A stretch of 29,150 bases of DNA from an uncultured Flavobacterium sp. (GTDB taxonomy: Bacteria > Bacteroidota > Bacteroidia > Flavobacteriales > Flavobacteriaceae). The position numbers and the translations under genes are program-made. This document shows positions 6,720-14,699 of this stretch, in pieces (positions within the stretch are counted from its first letter, which is position 1; the number at the start of each line of letters is the position of its first letter). The stretch lies in contig NZ_CAMLMK010000025.1 in assembly GCF_946481155.1 (NCBI RefSeq), forward strand, positions 1 through 29,150. The letters run 5' to 3'. The notes beneath the pieces are model-generated. The model ran no database searches and was not told where the DNA came from. It saw only the letters and a list, made by a program, of their open reading frames with translations.

Positions 6720-6956
6720 ATGCAGCGTCAGATAAAATTATTATGGGATTTCCGCGGACCGGCTGCAGCCAAAACCGCAGAGCATCATGAAATCCATTTA
6801 AGAGAATACATTGAAATAGAAAAACTGCCGATTAACATCACCGGATTTGAAGTTATCAATGATATGTATGCCATTGCTTATATGGTCGTTACCGACGAGT
6901 ATATGATTTCGGTAAGGGATGCTTTGAAACCGCATCGGGGGGAAGTTTTCGAGTAA
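6720..6956 (+). CDS. conserved hypothetical protein, 78 aa
   Basis: This small soluble protein (78 aa) begins MQRQIKLLWDFRGPAAAKTA, followed by a histidine-rich stretch EHHEIHLREY and a C-terminal half, INDMYAIAYMVVTDEYMISV, that looks like paired beta strands. There are no cysteines, signal peptide or membrane segment. I do not recognise a named family. The clean ATG, a promoter element 29 bases upstream and a terminator downstream support a real one-gene unit. The three histidines and nearby acids could bind a metal or a ligand, but that is speculation. Confidence 0.72.
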   Translation: MQRQIKLLWDFRGPAAAKTAEHHEIHLREYIEIEKLPINITGFEVINDMYAIAYMVVTDEYMISVRDALKPHRGEVFE

Positions 6957-7046
6957 GCAGTGATCAGATAGCAGTTTGCAAAAACCAGAAGGCAGGGGTT
7001 AGTAATTCAGCATCCGCTTTTAGTTCGTATTTCTGCCATATTTCAT

Positions 7047-7081
7047 AAAAAATCCCCAACTGAAAATCAATTGGGGTTTTT
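7047..7081. terminator. bidirectional Rho-independent terminator
   Basis: The stem CCCCAA (7054-7059) / TTGGGG (7071-7076) has an 11-base loop. It is flanked by an A run on the left (7047-7052) and a T run on the right (7077-7081). It can stop both the 78-aa gene from the left and recQ from the right, which are convergent here. Confidence 0.7.
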
Positions 7082-7148
7082 ATTATTTATAATTAGTTTT
7101 TCTTGCTGACTCTCTGAAATCTGTCTTCTGCCTTCTGCAATCTCAAAA

Positions 7149-9344
7149 CTAATTCGCTACTTCGCTGATAAACTTAATGCGCATCAGTCGGAGTTCTTCG
7201 GTATCATAATCGCCTTCGAATTCATCGAGCGCGTCCTGAATCTTGTCGGAATGTGATTCCATGAAATACTCATGAATCTCTTCCTGCTGGTCTTCATCCA
7301 GAATTTCATCCACCCAGTATTTGATATTCAGCTTCGTACCCGAATAGACAATCTGCTCCATTTCTTTAAGCAACGTATCCATGTCAAGGCCTTTTGCTTT
7401 TGCAATATCGTCAAGCGGAAGTTTTCGGTCAATATTCTGAATAATATACAACTTCAACGCCGAATTGGCTCCAGTGGATTTCACCACAAGATCATCCGGA
7501 CGCATAATGTCATTATCCTCCACATAACGGGCAATCAGTTCAACGAATTCTTTACCGTATTTTTTAGCTTTTCCTTCTCCGACTCCATGAACGTTGCTCA
7601 ATTCGTCGATTGAGATAGGATATTTTAAGGCCATATCTTCCAAAGAAGGCTCCTGGAATACCACAAACGGCGGTACCCCCAGTTTTTTGGCTACTTTTTT
7701 ACGCAGGTCAATCAGCATAGCCATCAGAGCCTCATCGGCGGTACCTGAAGATTTCGCCGCTGTTACAATGGCTTCGTCTTCGGTTTCGTTGTATTCATGG
7801 TCTTCTGACATCATGAACGAATGCGGCTTTTTGATGAAATCGTTTCCTTTTTTAGTCAGTTTCAGGATGCCGTATGTCTCAATATCTTTGGAAAGCAGGC
7901 CATCCACTAAAACCTGACGGATTAATGCCATCCAGTATTTTTCCTCGTGATCTTTTCCTTTTCCGAAGAATTTCTGAGCATCGGTCTTATGCGCTTTAAT
8001 GGTTGCATTTATTTTTCCGATTAGCGTAAAAATCACTTCTTTGGATTTGTACATTTCTTTCGTATCGCGAACGATTTCCAAAAGGGTAACGACTTGATCC
8101 TCGGCTTCCACTTTTTTCTTCGGATTGCGAACATTGTCATCCATATCGGCACCTTCTCCGTTTACTTCGTCAAATTCTTCACCGAAATAATGCAACAGGA
8201 ATTTACGGCGCGACATCGAAGTTTCTGCATAAGCAACAACTTCCTGCAGCAGTGCGAAACCTATTTCCTGTTCAGCAACCGGTTTTCCGGCCATGAATTT
8301 TTCGAGTTTCTCGATATCTTTATATGAATAATACGCCAGGCAATGTCCCTCTCCGCCGTCACGTCCTGCCCTACCCGTTTCCTGATAGTAACTTTCCAGT
8401 GACTTCGGAATATCGTGGTGGATTACAAAACGAACATCAGGCTTGTCGATTCCCATTCCGAAGGCTATCGTGGCCACAACTACATCCACATCTTCCATAA
8501 GGAACATGTCCTGGTGTTTGGCACGCGTTTTAGCATCCAGCCCGGCATGATATGGAACAGCGCTGATCCCGTTAACCTGCAGCACCTGTGCAATTTCTTC
8601 CACTTTTTTTCGGCTCAGGCAGTAAATTACGCCTGATTTTCCTTTGTGCTGCTTGATGAAACGGATAATATCCGATTCAATATTTTTGGTTTTGGTACGT
8701 ACTTCATAAAACAAATTCGGACGGTTGAATGACGCTTTAAACGTATTAGCATCGGTCATGTCCAGATTCTTAAGAATGTCTTCCTGAACTTTTGGGGTTG
8801 CAGTAGCGGTTAAACCAATAATCGGGATATCGCCCAATTGCTTGATGATGCTTCTTAAGTTGCGGTACTCCGGCCGGAAATCGTGACCCCACTCTGAGAT
8901 ACAGTGGGCTTCATCGATGGCAACAAAAGAAATCGGCACGCCTTTTAAAAATTCAACATATTCTTCTTTTGTTAACGATTCGGGGGCGACGTATAACAAT
9001 TTGGTCAATCCGGATGAGATATCTTTCTTCACCTGGTTGACTTCAGTTTTTGTAAGCGAGGAATTTAAAACGTGTGCGATGCCGTATTCTGAAGATAAGC
9101 TTCGAATAGCATCCACCTGATTTTTCATCAGTGCAATTAAAGGAGAAACCACGATAGCAGTACCATCCAGCACTAAAGCCGGCAATTGGTAACACAACGA
9201 TTTTCCTCCTCCGGTAGGCATAATCACAAAAGTGTTGTTGCCGGTAATAATACTTTTAACAACACCTTCCTGTAAACCTTTGAATTGGTTAAAACCAAAA
9301 TATTTTTTTAACTCTTTGTGTAAGTCAATTTCGCTTGGTTTCAT
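7149..9344 (-). CDS. recQ: ATP-dependent DNA helicase RecQ
   Basis: This superfamily 2 3'-5' helicase (731 aa) acts in recombination and fork repair. Motifs in order: FNQFKGLQ (motif 0, about 18-25), Walker A MPTGGGKS (42-49), DEAHCISEWGHDFRPEY (144-160), TATATP, and motif VI YYQETGRAGRDG (319-330). A winged-helix RQC region follows and an HRDC domain lies at about 535-610. About 120 further residues, mostly acidic and helical, extend past HRDC. The four RQC zinc cysteines of E. coli RecQ (C380, C397, C400, C403) align with S378, N395, G398 and M401, so the zinc site is absent. The promoter at 9382-9412 is good, and kdsD is divergent. Confidence 0.95.
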   Translation of the reverse strand: MKPSEIDLHKELKKYFGFNQFKGLQEGVVKSIITGNNTFVIMPTGGGKSLCYQLPALVLDGTAIVVSPLIALMKNQVDAIRSLSSEYGIAHVLNSSLTKTEVNQVKKDISSGLTKLLYVAPESLTKEEYVEFLKGVPISFVAIDEAHCISEWGHDFRPEYRNLRSIIKQLGDIPIIGLTATATPKVQEDILKNLDMTDANTFKASFNRPNLFYEVRTKTKNIESDIIRFIKQHKGKSGVIYCLSRKKVEEIAQVLQVNGISAVPYHAGLDAKTRAKHQDMFLMEDVDVVVATIAFGMGIDKPDVRFVIHHDIPKSLESYYQETGRAGRDGGEGHCLAYYSYKDIEKLEKFMAGKPVAEQEIGFALLQEVVAYAETSMSRRKFLLHYFGEEFDEVNGEGADMDDNVRNPKKKVEAEDQVVTLLEIVRDTKEMYKSKEVIFTLIGKINATIKAHKTDAQKFFGKGKDHEEKYWMALIRQVLVDGLLSKDIETYGILKLTKKGNDFIKKPHSFMMSEDHEYNETEDEAIVTAAKSSGTADEALMAMLIDLRKKVAKKLGVPPFVVFQEPSLEDMALKYPISIDELSNVHGVGEGKAKKYGKEFVELIARYVEDNDIMRPDDLVVKSTGANSALKLYIIQNIDRKLPLDDIAKAKGLDMDTLLKEMEQIVYSGTKLNIKYWVDEILDEDQQEEIHEYFMESHSDKIQDALDEFEGDYDTEELRLMRIKFISEVAN

Positions 9345-9366
9345 TATTTTTTATCGGTATTTTACA

Positions 9367-9374
9367 TAAATTTG
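9367..9374 (+). promoter_or_regulatory. -7 promoter element for the kdsD-tatC-lptB cluster
   Basis: The plus strand reads TAAATTTG, matching TAnnTTTG. The predicted transcription start near 9381 lies after the first in-frame start at 9335, which supports the TTG at 9431 as the real kdsD start. No clear -33 element was found. Confidence 0.4.
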
Positions 9375-9381
9375 CAGAGAT

Positions 9382-9412
9382 TAAAGATACAAATTTCTTT
9401 AATAAACACAAA
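9382..9412 (-). promoter_or_regulatory. promoter for recQ
   Basis: On the minus strand TTTG (9409-9412) and TATCTTTA (9382-9389) are exactly 19 bases apart. The -7 element ends in A where the consensus has G, but the -33 match and the spacing are correct. It overlaps the kdsD leader on the other strand. Confidence 0.5.
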
Positions 9413-9430
9413 TTTTATAAAACTTTAGGT

Positions 9431-10396
9431 TTGATAACAAGAGAATCCATTTTGGCTACAGCCAAAAGAACCATACTTTCTGAAAGTGAGAGCGTTGCAA
9501 AACTCGTTGATTTTCTTGACGAGGACTTTGCCAAAAGCACAGAACTTATCTATAACTGCAAAGGAAGGCTTGTTGTGACGGGAATCGGCAAAAGCGCGAT
9601 CATCGCAACAAAAATGGTAGCTACCTTCAATTCCACCGGAACACCATCGATGTTTTTACACGCTTCCGAAGCCATTCACGGCGATTTGGGAATGCTGCAG
9701 CCGGGAGATGTCGTGATTTGCATCTCGAAAAGCGGCAACAGTCCGGAGATAAAAGTTCTGGTTCCTTTGTTAAAGCGTTTCGGAAATACGCTTATCGGAA
9801 TGACGGCCAACAAAAGCTCCTTTTTAGGCAAAGAATCGGACTGTGTTTTAAATGCACATGTGGATGCCGAATCCTGCCCCAACAATTTAGCGCCAACCAA
9901 TAGCACTACGGCACAATTGGTTTTAGGTGATGCCTTAGCCGTTTGCCTGATGGAAATGCGTGATTTCAGAAGCGAGGATTTTGCAAAATACCATCCCGGA
10001 GGTGCCTTGGGCAAGAAATTACTGCTTCGCGTAGTAGACATGCTTGATCAGACGCACCGCCCACAGGTAAGCCCGGAAGCCAGCATCAAGAATGTGATTA
10101 TGGAAATTTCCGAGAAACGTATATGGGTTACTGCTGTGGTGGAAAACGACCATATCGTAGGCATCATTACCGATGGTGACATCCGAAGAATGCTTGAAAA
10201 AAGAGATACGTTCAGCGATTTATCAGCAAAAGATATTATGACTAAAAACCCGAAAACCGTACAGCTTTCGGACATGGTCGTAGATACGTTCAATACTATG
10301 GAAAACCATTCCATTACCCAAATGGTCGTTGTGGATAACGGAGAATACAAAGGCATTCTTCACATTCATGATATTTTAAAAGAAGGAATTATATAA
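9431..10396 (+). CDS. kdsD: arabinose-5-phosphate isomerase, KpsF/GutQ family
   Basis: The enzyme converts ribulose-5-phosphate to arabinose-5-phosphate, the first step toward Kdo of LPS. From the TTG start the protein is 321 aa, close to E. coli KdsD (328). A SIS sugar-isomerase domain covers about 40-175 (VVTGIGKSAIIATKMVATF, HASEAIHGDLG, ISKSGNSPE). The family-typical HPGGALGKKLL is at 188-198, and two CBS domains fill 205-321 (VTAVVENDHIVGIITDGD, ITQMVVVDNGEYKGILHIHD). A longer frame from 9335 adds hydrophobic, Asn/Lys-rich residues foreign to the family and begins before the predicted transcript start. The stop overlaps the tatC ATG by one base. Confidence 0.92.
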   Translation: MITRESILATAKRTILSESESVAKLVDFLDEDFAKSTELIYNCKGRLVVTGIGKSAIIATKMVATFNSTGTPSMFLHASEAIHGDLGMLQPGDVVICISKSGNSPEIKVLVPLLKRFGNTLIGMTANKSSFLGKESDCVLNAHVDAESCPNNLAPTNSTTAQLVLGDALAVCLMEMRDFRSEDFAKYHPGGALGKKLLLRVVDMLDQTHRPQVSPEASIKNVIMEISEKRIWVTAVVENDHIVGIITDGDIRRMLEKRDTFSDLSAKDIMTKNPKTVQLSDMVVDTFNTMENHSITQMVVVDNGEYKGILHIHDILKEGII

Positions 10397-11214
10397 TGGC
10401 AAATAAAAAGTCTCCGAAAGAAATGTCCTTTTTGGACCATCTGGAAGAATTTCGATGGGTATTGGTCAGAAGCACAATAGCGATTTTACTTGGCGCTTGT
10501 GTTGCGTATTATTTCAGCGATTTTATTTTTGATACGGTAATCTTCGGTCCGAAAGACGGGAATTTTGTAACCTATCGCTTCTTCTGCGACTTGGCCAACA
10601 CGTATAACCTGGACAAAAGCTTCTGTATTCAGGAATTACCTTTCGAATTGCAAAACCGAACTATGGAAGGCCAGTTTTCAATGTTGATCTGGACGTCCAT
10701 CACGATGGGATTTGTGGTAGCTTTTCCTTATATTTTATGGAATCTATGGGGATTTGTGAGTCCGGCGCTCTACGAAAAAGAAAGAAAGAATATCAAGTTG
10801 TTCATTTTTATAGCCTCGATGCTTTTCTTCCTCGGAGTCGCTTTTGGATATTACATTCTGACGCCGCTGTCGATTAATTTTTTGGCGAATCTTACCATAA
10901 GTCACCATGTAACCAACCAGATTGATGTCGATTCGTATATCGGACTGGTAAAAACGACATCCTTGGCAACCGGACTGGTTTTCGAACTGCCGATCGTGAT
11001 TTATTTCCTTTCCAAACTAGGCATAGTAACACCGAAATTCCTGAGCGATTACCGAAAATATTCCTATGTAATTATCCTGATTATTGCGGCGATTGTTACG
11101 CCACCGGATGTTATCAGTCAGACGATTGTGACTATCCCGTTGGTGATTTTATATGAAGTGAGTATTTTCATCTCGCGTTTCGTAACCAAAAAAGAAGAAC
11201 TGAAAACAACCTGA
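10396..11214 (+). CDS. tatC: Sec-independent protein translocase subunit TatC
   Basis: This is the core membrane subunit of the twin-arginine translocase; it binds RR signal peptides and exports folded proteins. The protein (272 aa) shows the TatC N-terminal motif MSFLDHLEEFRWVLVRS, and about six hydrophobic segments, including IAILLGACVAYYF, ITMGFVVAFPYILWNLWGF, LFIFIASMLFFLGVAFGYYI and YVIILIIAAIVTPPDVISQT. FVSPALYEKER and ATGLVFELPIVIYFLSKLG are conserved TatC segments. The first periplasmic loop is long (about residues 45-90, with two cysteines). The ATG overlaps the kdsD stop by one base, and the AhpD-like gene follows after 2 bases. Confidence 0.95.
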   Translation: MANKKSPKEMSFLDHLEEFRWVLVRSTIAILLGACVAYYFSDFIFDTVIFGPKDGNFVTYRFFCDLANTYNLDKSFCIQELPFELQNRTMEGQFSMLIWTSITMGFVVAFPYILWNLWGFVSPALYEKERKNIKLFIFIASMLFFLGVAFGYYILTPLSINFLANLTISHHVTNQIDVDSYIGLVKTTSLATGLVFELPIVIYFLSKLGIVTPKFLSDYRKYSYVIILIIAAIVTPPDVISQTIVTIPLVILYEVSIFISRFVTKKEELKTT

Positions 11215-11216
11215 TT

Positions 11217-11564
11217 ATGGCTGATATAGTAAAAGAATTCAACGACTACCGTTCGAAAATGAACGAAAAGCTGTTAAACGATAACAACAAAATCGTGAAA
11301 CGCATTTTCAATCTGGATACCAATGCCTACATGGACGGTGCTCTGGATATAAAGACCAAGGAGTTGCTGGGATTGGTAGCTTCAGCAGTTTTGCGTTGTG
11401 ACGACTGCATCAAATACCACCTGGAAACCTCTTACAAACAGGGAATTTCCAAAGAAGAGATGATGGAAGCTATGGGAATTGCTACCTTAGTGGGCGGAAC
11501 CATCGTTATCCCGCATCTGCGAAGAGCGTATGAATTCTGGGAAGCATTGGAAAACCAGGAATAA
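11217..11564 (+). CDS. carboxymuconolactone decarboxylase family protein, AhpD-like
   Basis: This small all-helical protein (115 aa) belongs to the carboxymuconolactone decarboxylase/AhpD family. The redox motif is present: C61-DD-C64-IKY-H68, as in the AhpD C-x2-C-x3-H active site, so a disulfide reductase or peroxidase function is more likely than a decarboxylase one. KQGISKEEMMEAMGIATLVG is the family-typical second helix pair. It lies 2 bases after tatC and 87 bases before lptB, in the same direction, and is probably on the same message. Its physiological partner is unknown. Confidence 0.88.
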   Translation: MADIVKEFNDYRSKMNEKLLNDNNKIVKRIFNLDTNAYMDGALDIKTKELLGLVASAVLRCDDCIKYHLETSYKQGISKEEMMEAMGIATLVGGTIVIPHLRRAYEFWEALENQE

Positions 11565-11596
11565 TTATTTGTTAATGTGTTGATTTGGTTATTTGT

Positions 11597-11646
11597 TTAT
11601 TCGTTAATTTGCCGAATAACCGAATAATCGGAAAAACGAATAACCG
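11597..11646. repeat. CGAATAA direct repeats with a small hairpin
   Basis: Between the AhpD-like gene and lptB, TTATTCG (11597-11603) and CGAATAA (11613-11619) form a 7-bp stem with a 9-base loop. The word CGAATAAyCG then recurs directly at 11613, 11621 and 11637. The structure has no T run, so it is not a standard terminator. It ends 5 bases before the lptB start. Confidence 0.5.
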
Positions 11647-11651
11647 AGAAA

Positions 11652-12392
11652 ATGAAGTTAAGAGCCGAAAATATAATTAAGACCTACAAAGGGCGAAGCG
11701 TGGTAAAAGGCGTTTCGGTAGAGGTGAATCGTGGAGAAATTGTTGGATTATTAGGTCCGAATGGTGCCGGGAAAACCACTTCCTTCTACATGATTGTAGG
11801 ATTGGTAAAACCTAATGCCGGTAACATTTATCTGGACGATACCGATATCACCGATTTCCCGATGTACAAACGTGCACAACACGGAATTGGTTATTTGGCA
11901 CAGGAAGCTTCGGTTTTCAGAAAATTGAGCATCGAAGACAACATCCTGAGTGTTTTACAGCTTACCAACCTTTCCAAAGCAGAGCAGGAAGCTAAAATGG
12001 AATCGTTGATTGACGAATTCAGCTTACAGCATATTCGTACCAACCGCGGGGATTTACTTTCGGGTGGAGAACGTCGTCGTACGGAAATCGCGCGCTGTCT
12101 TGCAACCGATCCAAAATTTATTCTTTTAGATGAGCCTTTCGCAGGAGTTGACCCGGTAGCGGTGGAAGACATCCAGCGTATTGTAGCCCAGTTAAAAAAC
12201 AAAAACATCGGAATCCTTATTACCGACCATAATGTACAGGAAACCTTAGCGATTACCGACAAAACATACCTTATGTTTGAAGGAGGAATCCTAAAAGCGG
12301 GTGTTCCGGAAGAATTGGTTCAGGACGAAATGGTACGACGCGTTTATTTGGGTCAGAATTTCGAATTGAGAAAGAAGAAATTAGAATTTTAG
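11652..12392 (+). CDS. lptB: LPS export ABC transporter ATP-binding protein LptB
   Basis: This is the cytoplasmic ATPase that works with LptF/LptG to pull LPS from the inner membrane into the Lpt bridge. The protein (246 aa) has the usual LptB length. Walker A GPNGAGKT is at 35-42, the Q-loop is in GYLAQEASVFRKLS, the ABC signature is LLSGGERRRTEIARCLA, Walker B is FILLDEPFAGVDP, and the H-loop is ITDHNV. GYLAQEASVFRKLSIEDN is diagnostic for LptB. Its co-direction with kdsD, which makes the Kdo precursor, places both on an LPS theme, although other lpt genes are not here. Confidence 0.95.
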   Translation: MKLRAENIIKTYKGRSVVKGVSVEVNRGEIVGLLGPNGAGKTTSFYMIVGLVKPNAGNIYLDDTDITDFPMYKRAQHGIGYLAQEASVFRKLSIEDNILSVLQLTNLSKAEQEAKMESLIDEFSLQHIRTNRGDLLSGGERRRTEIARCLATDPKFILLDEPFAGVDPVAVEDIQRIVAQLKNKNIGILITDHNVQETLAITDKTYLMFEGGILKAGVPEELVQDEMVRRVYLGQNFELRKKKLEF

Positions 12393-12395
12393 TGA

Positions 12396-12403
12396 TAATT
12401 TTG
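12396..12403 (+). promoter_or_regulatory. possible -7 promoter element for the LRR lipoprotein
   Basis: The plus strand reads TAATTTTG, matching TAnnTTTG, just after the lptB stop and 53 bases before the lipoprotein ATG. No -33 element is seen at 19 bases, so this is a weak call. Confidence 0.35.
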
Positions 12404-12456
12404 AATGACTTGGCAATAAAACATAGTAAATCTGGTTTATATAAAAAATATTCCAC

Positions 12457-13719
12457 ATGAAAAGAAAATTATTTTTATTAATTTCTCTGATTTCTATAGT
12501 GCTATTTTCCTGTAGCCCTACAGAAGACCCTATTGCTTCAGACATTCCGACAGGACCAGGTTCTGATCCAGATCCAGATCCGGATCCTATTGTTGAATGC
12601 ATTTATCACGGCGACGTTGTTTTGACTACTCAGGCAGAAGTGAACGCATTTGCTGCATTCCGCTATTGTCGAATATTAGACGGACATTTAACAATTGGTA
12701 GTCGCACCGCAAACAGCAATATAACAAGTTTAGCGGGGCTTTCCACCATTACCAAAACAAATGGAGACATCAGAATTATCAACAATCCATTGCTTACTTC
12801 GCTTCAGGGGTTACAAAATATGACTGGAGGGAAGACTTACGAAATTAATAATAATGATGCTCTGGCAAATCTTAATTATATAAGTGCAGCTGTAAATACC
12901 ACTGCGGAGGCTTCCCGATACAAAATAATTGATAACGAATTACTTCAAAATCTTGCAGGATTTGAAAACATTAAGCATATCATAATTTTAGAAATAAACA
13001 ACTGCCCAATCCTTAACAATTTGCATGGTGCCGAAAATTTTGAAAGTATAACCATTCTCGAAATTAAATCATGTCCAATGTTAAATAACCTAGATCACTT
13101 GAACAGCTTACAGCAACTCGGTAATTTAGATTTATATAACAATCAATCATTAACCTCTTTACAAGGACTTTCTAATTTAACATCAGTATCAAGCATAAAA
13201 CTTACTGAAAATCAATCGCTTGCATCGTTACAAGGACTCCACAATATTACTCAACTTGGAGTATTTAATAGTGAAGGAAACCACTCTCTAACCAATTTGC
13301 AAGGATTAGAACAGCTGACAAAAATGAATTCCATAGTAATTAATAACAATGATGGGCTAACATCACTTTTAGGCTTACAAAATTTAACTGAGATATCATC
13401 ATTGAGTATCGAAAACAACAATGTTCTGACATCAATTGCACACCTTACATCATTAACCAAAATACAAGGTTCTTATTCCGGAACACATCCCTCTGGAGGA
13501 TTAACTATACGCTACAATCCCTCCCTTAGTTCTCTTAACGGTTTAGAGTCTGTATCAGTATTTTGGGGCAATCTTTATGTCTACTCAAACACCTCACTCA
13601 CAAATCTTTGCGCAATTCTCCCGATTAGATTTAATGGTACAATATACTTTCGTATGTTTGGGAATAATGCCAATCCTGTAATATTTGAGGATTTGAATAG
13701 CACCAGTTGCAATTTGTAA
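12457..13719 (+). CDS. leucine-rich-repeat lipoprotein (receptor L-domain-like)
   Basis: This is a predicted exported lipoprotein (420 aa). A hydrophobic signal ends in the lipobox LFSC, with lipidated C19. The next residues, SPTED, carry acidic positions that may act as the Bacteroidetes surface-export signal. A linker with Asp-Pro repeated four times is at 37-44. From about 80 to 400 there are repeats of about 23 residues built on LTSLQGLxNLT, with an Asn-rich turn (IINNPL, LYNNQSL, INNNDGL). This suggests a beta-helical LRR solenoid for binding a protein or glycan. No T9SS tail is seen. It is the first gene of a plus-strand run with the barrel protein and DoxX. The ligand is unknown. Confidence 0.8.
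   Translation: MKRKLFLLISLISIVLFSCSPTEDPIASDIPTGPGSDPDPDPDPIVECIYHGDVVLTTQAEVNAFAAFRYCRILDGHLTIGSRTANSNITSLAGLSTITKTNGDIRIINNPLLTSLQGLQNMTGGKTYEINNNDALANLNYISAAVNTTAEASRYKIIDNELLQNLAGFENIKHIIILEINNCPILNNLHGAENFESITILEIKSCPMLNNLDHLNSLQQLGNLDLYNNQSLTSLQGLSNLTSVSSIKLTENQSLASLQGLHNITQLGVFNSEGNHSLTNLQGLEQLTKMNSIVINNNDGLTSLLGLQNLTEISSLSIENNNVLTSIAHLTSLTKIQGSYSGTHPSGGLTIRYNPSLSSLNGLESVSVFWGNLYVYSNTSLTNLCAILPIRFNGTIYFRMFGNNANPVIFEDLNSTSCNL
12565..12588. repeat. in-frame hexamer tandem repeat (GATCCN x4)
   Basis: Four consecutive 6-base units (GATCCA, GATCCA, GATCCG, GATCCT) encode the Asp-Pro repeat of the lipoprotein linker. Gain or loss of a unit would change the linker length by two residues without a frameshift. 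Confidence 0.85.
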
Positions 13720-13756
13720 ATTAATTCATTTGTCATCTAAAAAGACTTCCGTTTAA

Positions 13757-14659
13757 ATGAAAACCAGCTTCAAAAAAACATTCTTGCTTATTCTATTTTT
13801 AATAAGCAATCTTACGATCGCGCAAAAAAACATGGAAGATGTCGTTTACCTGAAAAATGAAAGTATCATTAGAGGGATGATCATAGAGCAGGTTCCTAAT
13901 CAAAGTATCAAAATACAAACCAAAGACGGGAGCGTATATGCTTATAAAATGGATGAAATCCTAAAAATAACTAAGGAAGCTGTTATTTCAAAAGCGTCTT
14001 ACAAACCATTAAAATCGGAACGCGGTTACATTGCGGTTTCAATAGGTTCAAGCATTCCAAGTGGTGATTTCGCAAGTAATGACCGAAGAAATTCTTCCGC
14101 GTGTTATGCAAAGACCGGAATCATGTTTGATATTGCAATGGCATATAAACTTCATGAATACTTTGGAGTGGCTGCCGTATTTTACGGACAGGCCAACAGC
14201 ATAGACGAACCAGGTAAAGCCAACCAAATGGATCTAGCAAGGGAAGGCTTCACAGAAACTTATCAAAGTAATCCCTGGCTTGTGGGAGGGTTATTGGCAG
14301 GAGGTTATTGCTCTTATCCAATTCATCAAAAATGGAGTGTTGAATCCAGAATCCTATTTGGTTTTTCAACAATACTACTTCCCGACTTTACGGATAAATT
14401 TACCAATCCAAACACAGGAGAAATCTATATTGTAAAAGAAAAAAGCACCAGTGCAACAGCCTTTTCCTATTTAGTGGGATTGGGAGTAAAATATGATTTG
14501 AATAAAGACATTTGCTTACTAACAAACCTGGATTATATAGGTGCCCGCCCGGAATTTAAAAACGTTACCACGATAGACAATTATTCTTCGTCCAGCCGTT
14601 CTTTTACACCATCATTTGGGACAGTCAATGTAGGGATTGGAATTGGATACCGACTTTAA
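13757..14659 (+). CDS. probable outer-membrane beta-barrel protein
   Basis: The protein (300 aa) has a signal peptide of about 22 residues (FLLILFLISNLTIAQ). A short beta domain follows, about 25-75 (MEDVVYLKNESIIRGMIIEQ, then a mixed strand region), like the small N-terminal modules of many Flavobacteria proteins. From about 90 onward, alternating hydrophobic and aromatic strands (GYIAVSIGSSIPSGDF, YLVGLGVKYDLN, FGTVNVGIGIGYRL) end in a barrel-like C-terminal strand. I do not recognise a specific family, and its function is unknown. It follows the LRR lipoprotein by 37 bases and precedes the DoxX gene by 40, so the three may be one transcript. Confidence 0.7.
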   Translation: MKTSFKKTFLLILFLISNLTIAQKNMEDVVYLKNESIIRGMIIEQVPNQSIKIQTKDGSVYAYKMDEILKITKEAVISKASYKPLKSERGYIAVSIGSSIPSGDFASNDRRNSSACYAKTGIMFDIAMAYKLHEYFGVAAVFYGQANSIDEPGKANQMDLAREGFTETYQSNPWLVGGLLAGGYCSYPIHQKWSVESRILFGFSTILLPDFTDKFTNPNTGEIYIVKEKSTSATAFSYLVGLGVKYDLNKDICLLTNLDYIGARPEFKNVTTIDNYSSSSRSFTPSFGTVNVGIGIGYRL

Positions 14660-14699
14660 TTTTGAAGCCTTCAAGAAAAAAAAATTTACAATTTTAATC

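Noticed and set aside
9335..9430. An N-terminal extension of KdsD, possibly a leader peptide
   Set aside because: It starts before the predicted transcript start and is absent from the family; the TTG at 9431 gives the normal length.
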